Assembly: GCA_016283195.1 (NCBI GenBank)
Contig: JAEEML010000147.1
Span: 1 to 31,588 of the forward strand
Source of the DNA: Deltaproteobacteria bacterium
GTDB taxonomy: Bacteria > JAEEML01
Length of the DNA: 31,588 nucleotides
Direction: 5' to 3'
Shown: in pieces, positions 25,810-31,588 of the stretch
How the letters are laid out: each line of letters begins with the position of its first letter
Position numbering within the stretch: position 1 is the stretch's first letter
Translations under genes and position numbers: made by a program
The notes under the pieces: generated by a model
What the model saw: only the letters and a program-made list of their open reading frames with translations
The model's database searches: none
What the model was told of the DNA's origin: nothing

Positions 25810-26576
25810 ATATTATCTATATTGGCGATGTTGTAGGCAAGCCGGGCCGCGAGTGCATCCGCACCTTGGTCCCCGCTTTAAAAGATGAATTAAAAGCCGA
25901 TTTTGTCATCATAAATGGCGAAAACGCGGCCGGGGGCTTTGGCATAACTCCTGATATTACCAAGGAATTATTGCAATATGGCGATCTTATCACCACCGGC
26001 AACCATGTGTGGCAAAAAAAGGAGATAATGCCCTTTTTAGACACTAATGAGCCCATCATTCGCCCGGCCAATTATCCCGGCCATGCCCCCGGCCGCGGGC
26101 GCTACAGTTTACGCGGCCCGGCGGGCAGCCTGGGGGTGATTTTGGTTGAAGGGCGCATTTTTATGAAAAATCTGGATTGCCCTTTTAGGGCCATTGAGCG
26201 CGAACTGGAAGCGCTTGGCCCACATGATGCCATAATCATTGAAGTGCACGCCGAAGCTACGAGCGAAAAAGTGGCTATCGGCTGGTATTTTGACGGGAAG
26301 GTTTCGGCTGTCGTTGGCAGCCACACTCATGTACAAACCGCCGATGCGCGGATTTTGCCCCAAGGCACTGCCTATCTTAGCGATCTGGGCATGACCGGGC
26401 CCATGGATTCGGTCATCGGCATGAAGGTGGAAACTTCCATCAAAAGAATGCTCACCCAAATGCCCACGCCCCATGATGTGGCCACCGATAACAGCTGGCT
26501 AAACGGCGCTTTTATTCAGGTAGAAAACGGCCGGGCGGTGGCTATAAAGAATATCCAGCGTTCTCTCGGCAAATAA
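25806..26576 (+). CDS. ymdB: YmdB-family metallophosphoesterase (cyclic-nucleotide phosphodiesterase)
   Basis: 256 aa, starting at GTG 25806 with a 4-nt overlap with mpl. The family's metal ligands are all present: D8 in IGDVVGKPGR, E39/N40 in INGENAAGGFGIT, N66/H67 in TTGNHVW, H148 in EVHAEATSEK, and H173/H175 in VGSHTHVQTAD. The conserved LSDLGMTGP segment follows. In Bacillus the homologue hydrolyses 2',3'-cyclic nucleotides and influences biofilm and motility decisions. It appears to be the last gene of the long plus-strand run. Confidence 0.92.
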   Translation: MNIIYIGDVVGKPGRECIRTLVPALKDELKADFVIINGENAAGGFGITPDITKELLQYGDLITTGNHVWQKKEIMPFLDTNEPIIRPANYPGHAPGRGRYSLRGPAGSLGVILVEGRIFMKNLDCPFRAIERELEALGPHDAIIIEVHAEATSEKVAIGWYFDGKVSAVVGSHTHVQTADARILPQGTAYLSDLGMTGPMDSVIGMKVETSIKRMLTQMPTPHDVATDNSWLNGAFIQVENGRAVAIKNIQRSLGK

Positions 26577-26587
26577 GCCCTAACCCA

Positions 26588-26612
26588 CTGCCACTTTGCA
26601 GCGCTCTTTTTT
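26588..26612 (+). terminator. Weak intrinsic terminator after ymdB
   Basis: CTGC, six-base loop, GCAG (26588-26601) followed by CGC and TCTTTTTT to 26612. The stem is only four base pairs, so efficiency would be low; the T-run and position just behind the last gene of the operon support it. Confidence 0.3.
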
Positions 26613-26726
26613 CTCACCGCCAGCTTAAGTAATCCAAATTGCCACCATTTATTGCATTTTCCCCTTGCACCGCTAGGGGCGCTATGCTAGCTTGGCTTCA
26701 TTCGCGTTTTGGCGGAGGGACTCTTG

Positions 26727-26795
<69 letters not shown>

Positions 26796-27004
26796 TCGAT
26801 CTGTAATCGGTTGTCAAGAGTTTTTTGGGGCTTTTCTCAAGAAAATCGCGCAGTTTTTTCATTTTTTCAGCCCGCGCCGGGTGGATTTTTACATTAGAAG
26901 CAGAATTTTTTTCACTCTGACAGCAGGTGGCGGAGTGGGCGATTAGAGTAGTAGGCGGAACTGTTTTGTTATAGTGACAAACGTTAACCATAAGGAGAAA
27001 TAGC

Positions 27005-28246
27005 ATGTACGAAGACGTATTTGAACGCATCAACAAGTTTGCCTTTAAAGATGAGCTTAAAGGAAAAATAACTGCGGAAAACTTTATTGATGCCGCAGAA
27101 AAAATGGCCGATAAAATTGACAATATTATTCCACAAAACAGCCTGAATATCATGGTGGCCGGGAAAACCGGAGTGGGAAAGAGCACCTTACTTAATGCTA
27201 TTTTAGGCGATGCGATGGCCACCACAGGCACCGGAAAGCCGATTACCCAGGAGATTAATTGCTATAATATCCCCGGCAATCCCATTAAAATCTGGGATAC
27301 TAAGGGGCTGGAATTAAACGATGATTCGCAAAAAGAAGTTATTATGAGTATTCATGATACCATTTTGGAAAACAGAGCCAAACTGGAACAGGAGCCAGAG
27401 AATTTAAAGCTTAAAGAAGACTTAATTCACATATTGTGGTATTGCATCAATTCGCGCAGTAATCGCATTGAAGAAACCGAAATAAATTTATTAAAATCGC
27501 TTTCCGATGCGGCCAACAGCGTCAAATTGCCCATTATCCTTATTTTAACGCAATGGGATGAAACCGACCAAAACGAAGAATTCTATCAGCAAATTGAAAA
27601 AGAGCTGGATGATGCCGGTTGCGAAATCAATTTAATTCTGCCGGTGCGGGCAGAAGAAGAGGTCAATAAACGCGGCAAAGTAATAGCCGAAAGAATGGGC
27701 CTTGAGGAACTAGTGCAGCACTCTTATAAATTGCTGCCGGAAGCGGTTAAAGATATCTTTGCGGCCAAGCAGGTTATCAATGAGGCTATGCGCCTTGAAG
27801 CCTTTGAAAAAGCGCATGAAAGTGCCAATAAAATCATCTTGGCCGCCAGCGCCGCCGCAGCAGCCGTCGGTGCTACGCCTATTCCCTTTTCCGATGCTTT
27901 CATCCTGGCCCCGACCGAAATCGCCATGATTACCGCCATCACCAATGCTTACGGTTTTTCAATAAAGAAAGGCGTTATTGTCGGTATCGTTGAGGCACTA
28001 CTCGCTACTGCCATCGGAGCCGGCGTCGTAGGCGGTTTACTCAAACTAATACCTGGTGTCGGCATTTTAGTCGGTGGGCTTATCAGTGGGGCTTTTGCCA
28101 GCTCTCTGACTCTTTCGATGGGCAAAGCTTATCAAATAGTTTTAGAGAAGATTTACAACCATGAGCTTTCGCCGGAAATTCTGGAAGAAGCCAATAAGAT
28201 CCTACCATACTTAAAAGAAATTCTAAAAACCAAATTAAATAAATAA
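27005..28246 (+). CDS. Membrane-associated GTPase 1 (Era/dynamin-like G domain, DUF697-type C-terminus)
   Basis: 413 aa; AAGGAG lies 6 nt before the ATG. After a ~45-residue helical N-terminus comes the G domain: P-loop AGKTGVGKST (52-61), a switch-I Thr near 81 (GKPITQEIN), G3 WDTKGLE (97-103), G4 TQWD (182-185) and LPVRA as G5. WYCINSRSNRIEETE after G3 is shared with its paralogue. The C-terminal third is hydrophobic with Ala/Gly runs (IILAASAAAAAVGATPIPFSD, GAGVVGGLLKLIPGVGILVGG), a DUF697-like membrane-inserting or bundle region. Such proteins remodel or sense membranes; some serve in stress or phage defence. It is followed 25 nt later by its paralogue. Confidence 0.82.
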   Translation: MYEDVFERINKFAFKDELKGKITAENFIDAAEKMADKIDNIIPQNSLNIMVAGKTGVGKSTLLNAILGDAMATTGTGKPITQEINCYNIPGNPIKIWDTKGLELNDDSQKEVIMSIHDTILENRAKLEQEPENLKLKEDLIHILWYCINSRSNRIEETEINLLKSLSDAANSVKLPIILILTQWDETDQNEEFYQQIEKELDDAGCEINLILPVRAEEEVNKRGKVIAERMGLEELVQHSYKLLPEAVKDIFAAKQVINEAMRLEAFEKAHESANKIILAASAAAAAVGATPIPFSDAFILAPTEIAMITAITNAYGFSIKKGVIVGIVEALLATAIGAGVVGGLLKLIPGVGILVGGLISGAFASSLTLSMGKAYQIVLEKIYNHELSPEILEEANKILPYLKEILKTKLNK

Positions 28247-28271
28247 GCATTTTATTTCCCGGAGTTATATC

Positions 28272-29396
28272 ATGAGCGACACCAACCTTAATTTAATGAT
28301 CGTCGGTATAACGGGCGTTGGCAAAAGTACACTTTTAAATGCCATGTTTGGAGCTTCTTTGGCCAAAACCGGCTCCGGTGGCGCCGTAACCCGTGGCATA
28401 ACGAGATACCGCGCCAAAGACCGGCCGTTTTCCATTTATGACACCGAAGGCCTGGAATTAGGCGCCTCCAAGGAACAAATAAACGATATCCTCAACTATA
28501 TAAGGCAAAATCGCATTAATGCCTTAAATACCGGCAGTTTCCAGGGGGCTATAAATCTTATATGGTACTGCATCAATAGCGGCGGCAAACGTTTTCAACC
28601 GGAAGAAGAAGATTTTATCAAAGAATTAACCAACGCGGCGGCCTCCACACAAATTCCCGTTATAGTGGTAATGACCCAATGCAACGAAACCAATGAGGAA
28701 GATACGCTCAAAGAATGTATATGGGAAATTAACAGAACATCTGGAATGGCTATAAAAGATATAATTCCGGTGAGAGCGGCACCCATAAAAAATGTCGAGA
28801 CTTTCGGCTTAGATGTTTTACTGGCTAAGTCACTGAAATTATTACCGGAAAGTTATGAAATAATATTTAATGGCTGCCAGATAATCAATAAAGAATTAAA
28901 AGAAAAAGCCTGGAAAGAATTTGAAGATGATTTGGAGGCCAAACGCAGTAAAGCCCGCACGCTGGTGCACAGTATATCGGCCGGCGCGGGAGCTATCGGG
29001 GCCATTCCTCTGCCTTTTTCCGATGCGGCGGCCCTTATTCCCACTCAGGTGGGCATGATCGTAGGAATTACCGCCATTTTTGGGATGACGGTCAGTAAAT
29101 CAATTATTTCTGCCCTGGTAGCCGCCACTATCGGGCCGGCTCTGGCCACTTTTGCCGGAAAGACTATTGTCAGTAGCCTTTTAAAATTTATTCCCGGTGT
29201 CGGCAGTGTGGCCGGCGGCGCCATTGCCGCTACTACTTCGGTGGCTTTAACCGAATTGATGGGTCATGCTTTTATCGCTGTCATCACCCAGGTGGCCAAG
29301 GGCAACCTCTCTATTGAGGATTTAGGCAACGATACCGGCATTCAAAAGATGAAAGAAGCCATCGAGCGGGAAAAAAGCGCCCCAAAAGAAGGCTAA
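28272..29396 (+). CDS. Membrane-associated GTPase 2, paralogue with altered G4 motif
   Basis: 374 aa; CGGAG precedes the ATG by ~8 nt. It lacks the N-terminal extension of GTPase 1 and begins almost at the P-loop VGITGVGKST (11-20). G3 is YDTEGLE (56-62), the shared WYCINSGGKRFQPEE follows, but the base-recognition motif reads TQCNE (135-139), where the Asp of N/TKxD is replaced by Asn138. Nucleotide specificity may be changed or relaxed. The C-terminal region repeats the paralogue pattern: SAGAGAIGAIPLPFSDAAALIPTQ, Gly/Ala-rich stretches and LLKFIPGVGSVAGGAI. Tandem arrangement suggests a heteromeric pair, as in paired bacterial dynamin-like systems. Confidence 0.82.
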   Translation: MSDTNLNLMIVGITGVGKSTLLNAMFGASLAKTGSGGAVTRGITRYRAKDRPFSIYDTEGLELGASKEQINDILNYIRQNRINALNTGSFQGAINLIWYCINSGGKRFQPEEEDFIKELTNAAASTQIPVIVVMTQCNETNEEDTLKECIWEINRTSGMAIKDIIPVRAAPIKNVETFGLDVLLAKSLKLLPESYEIIFNGCQIINKELKEKAWKEFEDDLEAKRSKARTLVHSISAGAGAIGAIPLPFSDAAALIPTQVGMIVGITAIFGMTVSKSIISALVAATIGPALATFAGKTIVSSLLKFIPGVGSVAGGAIAATTSVALTELMGHAFIAVITQVAKGNLSIEDLGNDTGIQKMKEAIEREKSAPKEG

Positions 29397-29436
29397 AAGC
29401 TTTTATCCATTAGCGCCGGGCCATAATTTCCCTATT

Positions 29437-29449
29437 CCGCAAAATGCGG
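29437..29449 (+). other. Small hairpin behind the GTPase genes
   Basis: CCGCA, loop AAA, TGCGG. No T-run follows, so it is not a strong terminator. A 12-bp palindrome TAAAAGCTTTTA also overlaps the GTPase 2 stop codon (29394-29405). Confidence 0.3.
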
Positions 29450-29514
29450 GCCGCCGGCAGACGCCAATCATGGGCACTATCATGACCCACATCACCCTTT
29501 AGCCACAATATCCC

Positions 29515-29543
29515 TTGTAAAAAAGCCGTCTAACGGATAAATT
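29515..29543 (+). promoter_or_regulatory. Likely promoter of the FISUMP lipoprotein gene
   Basis: TTGTAA (29515-29520), 17-nt spacer, TAAATT (29538-29543), 45 nt before the ATG. Four of six bases match at each element. The sequence just downstream, ATTCGCG then TTTTGGCGGAG, recurs ahead of the repeat ORF at 26700-26717. Confidence 0.45.
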
Positions 29544-29588
29544 CGCGCCGTTTTGGCGGAGCGTCGCCGCCCCAAGAAAGGATCAACA

Positions 29589-30881
29589 ATGCCTAAAAAC
29601 CTGCTAATTGCTCTTACCTGCTCTCTCATGCTGTTAAGCGCCTGCAAAAGCCATGAGGAGCCAAAGGAAACCTGTGAATATTATTGTCAATCAGACTGCA
29701 CTCAGACTTTTGGTGAAGTGCGCGACCAGGACGGTAATATATATAAAACCATTGTCATCGGCGAAGAAACATGGATGGCCGAAAGTTATCGCCGTAAGAG
29801 TGGCACCTATTACCATGCCAATAATGACGCCCAAAACGATGCCGCTTACGGCCTGCTTTACGACTTTGAAACAGCTGTCTCCCAGGATTTCTGCCCGCCC
29901 GGCTGGCACCTGCCGACGCAAAAAGATTTTGCCGCTTTGCTGGACACTTTGGATAAACAGCATTGTTCCGACATGCTGGGCGGTCTGGCGGTACCTGCCG
30001 CCTGGTCTTCCGACTTTTTGCACGATTTTGGCTTTGGCGCTTACCCCGCCGGCGAATACCTGGCTACCAACGCAACTTATAGCCATTTCGGGTCGGCCGT
30101 TTTCTTCTGGTCGGCCACGCGAGCGGAAGCCAATACCGCCTATGGCCTGTTGCTAACCAAAGGGGAAGGCACCATGGATATTAAAGTGGATTTTGACTAT
30201 ACCGGCAAAGCTCATCCCGTGCGCTGCATTGCCGGCCCCGCCCCGCTGGACAGCCAGAGCGACGCCGAAACCGAAGGGCAAATTCCGCATGAAGAATATG
30301 TGGCTCCCATCATCGGCTCTTTTATTGATGAACGCGACGGCACTTCATATAAAATGACGACAATAGGCGAAGATACCTGGATGGCCGAGAATCTGGCTTA
30401 TGCCGAAGATAAACATTATTCGGCCAACGGCTCACCGGATAACGATAAAGAATACGGCTATCTTTACCATTGCGAAAAAGTTACCTGCCCCGCCGGCTGG
30501 CGCCTGCCCAGCCTGGAAGATTTTGAAAAACTGCTCTATTATGTCGAATCTCACCGCCTGAGCGATTCTCTCTTTTTCGCTCTCATCAAAAAGGAAGCCT
30601 GGCCGGAAGCCGCAGGCACCGGTCAAAACGGCAACGAATTTGCTTTTGCCGCCCTGCCCGCCGGCGCCAAACTTCCGCAAGCTAATTCATTTCTCTTATT
30701 TGGCCAGGTGGCCTACTTTTGCGGGCAAACTTCTACTACCGAGTTTAATAGCAGCAAAGGCCCGCTACTCAATATTTCTTTTAGCGGCAGCAATCCGGAA
30801 GTGAGTATACAGGAATATTATAGCGGAACCAATGATGCTCTTTCCCCCGCTTACTCGGTGCGCTGCATAAAAGAGCGATAG
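29589..30881 (+). CDS. Lipoprotein with two FISUMP (Fibrobacter major paralogous) domains
   Basis: 430 aa from ATG 29589, with AAAGGA about 7 nt upstream; an in-frame TTG twelve codons earlier gives a basic non-signal extension and is rejected. The lipobox is LSAC (Cys19). Residues ~40-214 and ~243-428 are two copies of the same domain. Each opens with DG(N/T)xYKxxxIGEExTWMAE, passes through a YGxLY strand and CPxGWxLPxxxDFxxLL, and closes with a PVRCI or SVRCI strand. This is the FISUMP (Fib_succ_major) family of surface lipoproteins, frequent in Fibrobacter and Bacteroidetes; function is not established. Four more Cys after the lipobox could form disulfides in the linker. It lies downstream of the GTPases under its own promoter. 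Confidence 0.88.
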   Translation: MPKNLLIALTCSLMLLSACKSHEEPKETCEYYCQSDCTQTFGEVRDQDGNIYKTIVIGEETWMAESYRRKSGTYYHANNDAQNDAAYGLLYDFETAVSQDFCPPGWHLPTQKDFAALLDTLDKQHCSDMLGGLAVPAAWSSDFLHDFGFGAYPAGEYLATNATYSHFGSAVFFWSATRAEANTAYGLLLTKGEGTMDIKVDFDYTGKAHPVRCIAGPAPLDSQSDAETEGQIPHEEYVAPIIGSFIDERDGTSYKMTTIGEDTWMAENLAYAEDKHYSANGSPDNDKEYGYLYHCEKVTCPAGWRLPSLEDFEKLLYYVESHRLSDSLFFALIKKEAWPEAAGTGQNGNEFAFAALPAGAKLPQANSFLLFGQVAYFCGQTSTTEFNSSKGPLLNISFSGSNPEVSIQEYYSGTNDALSPAYSVRCIKER

Positions 30882-31165
30882 CGTCTTAATATTCCTGGAA
30901 GCGAATTGCAAAAGCTGTTGGAAGAGCGAAAAACCGCCTTTGCCTGCGGCGCCCACTCGGACCTCACCTCATAACTTATTGAATTTTTGTGAAAATTGCT
31001 GCCAGCTCGGACCTCTCCCCCGGCGCTAGCGCGCCACCCCCTCTCCCATGGAGCGAGGAGGTTATCTATCTGAATTTACATGCTTTTCATAAATAGCTAC
31101 CGAGCCCTAGTGCCGGGGCGGCCAGCCCCGGCTAAGCGGACCTCTCCTCCTCAAGTAATGGAAAT
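30882..31165. other. Non-coding region with GC-rich palindromes and a short repeated motif
   Basis: No credible gene. CGGACCTC(A/T)CC occurs three times, starting at 30958, 31008 and 31137. A perfect 10-bp palindrome GCGCTAGCGC lies at 31023-31032, and CTCC, CAT, GGAG nearby. A strong stem at 31112-31132 is listed separately. The combination resembles a small extragenic-palindrome cluster between the lipoprotein gene and an insertion sequence. Confidence 0.55.
31112..31132. other. Strong GC-rich hairpin
   Basis: GCCGGGGC (31112-31119), loop GGCCA, GCCCCGGC (31125-31132): eight perfect GC pairs. No T-run on either strand. It lies about 35 nt from the insertion-sequence end. It may be an extragenic palindrome or transcription barrier. 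Confidence 0.6.
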
Positions 31166-31588
31166 TGAACTGTACCCCATTTGGTAGACACATTCCCCTG
31201 AGGGGTAGCCGCCTTTCCCATGGTATCTAGTACGACATTTGAGAGACTCTGCTTCATATCCTCGTCCTATTTTTTATTCTTCCATAGAGTCATTGTCGCC
31301 TAAGTTCTCCTTATACCCTTTGGAGTATTTTCGCCTATTCTGTATTGGGTAAATCCCAGACAGTCGGTATTCATAATACTCTTTCGGGGATAGTTTTAGC
31401 AAATCCCATTGGTACCTTTCGTTGTTGTAGTATTCTATCCAGTCTTTTAATATTTTTTCTACCTCCTCATAAGTTTTACAACTCTTTATGATTGTTGCTA
31501 TTTCGTCTTTCATGTGCCCGAAGAAACTTTCCTGCGGTGCGTTGTCCCAGCAGTTGCCTTTCCGCGACATCGACTGCACAAACTTCTC
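31166..31588 (-). mobile_element. IS3-family (IS150-like) insertion sequence, one end, cut by window edge
   Basis: The right edge contains the 3' part of an IS3-type transposase gene and, 108 nt beyond its stop, a likely terminal inverted repeat beginning TGAACTGTACCCC and ending near GTAGACA (31166-31190). IS3-family ends start with TG and often carry a CCCC block and a GACA inner end. The other terminus and the target duplication lie outside the window, so completeness cannot be judged. Confidence 0.7.
31274..31588 (-). CDS. IS3-family transposase OrfB, C-terminal part (partial)
   Basis: About 105 codons, open through the right edge. QSMSRKGNCWDNAPQESFFGHMKDE is the classic end of an rve-type integrase core: the Glu in QESFF is the third catalytic residue of the DDE triad. 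IEYYNNERYQWDLLKLSPKEYYE is the usual IS3/IS150 C-terminus. The transposase catalyses copy-out/paste-in movement of the element. The protein ends with a somewhat longer Lys/Asn-rich tail (YSKGYKENLGDNDSMEE). No disruption is visible in the part shown. Confidence 0.92.
   Translation of the reverse strand, partial: EKFVQSMSRKGNCWDNAPQESFFGHMKDEIATIIKSCKTYEEVEKILKDWIEYYNNERYQWDLLKLSPKEYYEYRLSGIYPIQNRRKYSKGYKENLGDNDSMEE

Noticed and set aside
29397-29588. tRNA or small RNA in the gap before the FISUMP gene
   Set aside because: No cloverleaf or conserved T-loop sequence; only a 5-bp hairpin and the promoter are visible.
30765-30956. Minus-strand 63-codon frame over the end of the FISUMP gene
   Set aside because: No ribosome-binding site, overlaps the coding end in antisense, no recognisable domain.

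Overview
The window is a chromosomal segment of a Gram-negative bacterium of moderate GC. The best guess from sequence is a relative of the Myxococcota or another 'deltaproteobacterial' lineage. The main support is an envelope protein combining an FHA domain, a membrane segment, a Gly-rich linker and an AgmX/PglI (GltG-type) C-terminus, preceded by a small CglF-like secreted protein. Several predicted lipoproteins, PEGA and TPR proteins with Gly-rich membrane tails, and an Mpl murein-recycling ligase also fit. Strong GGAGG ribosome-binding sites are common and were used to choose starts. Lineage is inference, not proof.

Layout. (1) 1-370: the first ~45 nt of a 16S rRNA gene on the minus strand, running off the left edge, with its leader and two candidate promoters. 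(2) 371-12797: an unbroken minus-strand run. Read 5' to 3' it encodes an endonuclease/phosphatase-fold lipoprotein, a sugar-nucleotide epimerase, primase DnaG, sigma factor RpoD, TatD, TcdA, a cysteine-rich lipoprotein and a secreted phospholipase-D-type protein. dnaG-rpoD is the macromolecular-synthesis core; rpsU is not in the window. (3) 12951-14021 (+): a PEGA-domain envelope protein, then 14066-15500 (-): a YibQ-like deacetylase-fold protein and a lipoprotein. (4) 15578-26576 (+): an acidic orphan protein, glycerol kinase, the CglF-like and FHA/AgmX-PglI pair, a ribbon-helix-helix protein, signal peptidase I, a TPR protein, a lipoprotein, a serine hydrolase with an FG-repeat tail, Mpl and a YmdB-family phosphodiesterase. 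(5) 26577-31588: an accessory-looking end. It holds a (GCAA)12 tract directly behind a Shine-Dalgarno/ATG, two tandem paralogous GTPases with hydrophobic C-termini, a two-domain FISUMP lipoprotein, a cluster of short GC-rich palindromes, and the end of an IS3-family insertion sequence cut by the right edge.

How it fits together. Most of the window is housekeeping (replication initiation, transcription, tRNA modification, protein export, murein recycling) mixed with cell-envelope proteins. The most unusual part is the right end. The tetranucleotide repeat is placed as in phase-variable contingency loci: with 12 units a 22-codon peptide stops early, while loss of one unit would open a 71-codon frame ending 58 nt before the first GTPase. 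The second GTPase has an altered guanine-recognition motif. This suggests, without proving it, a switchable two-GTPase membrane-associated system.
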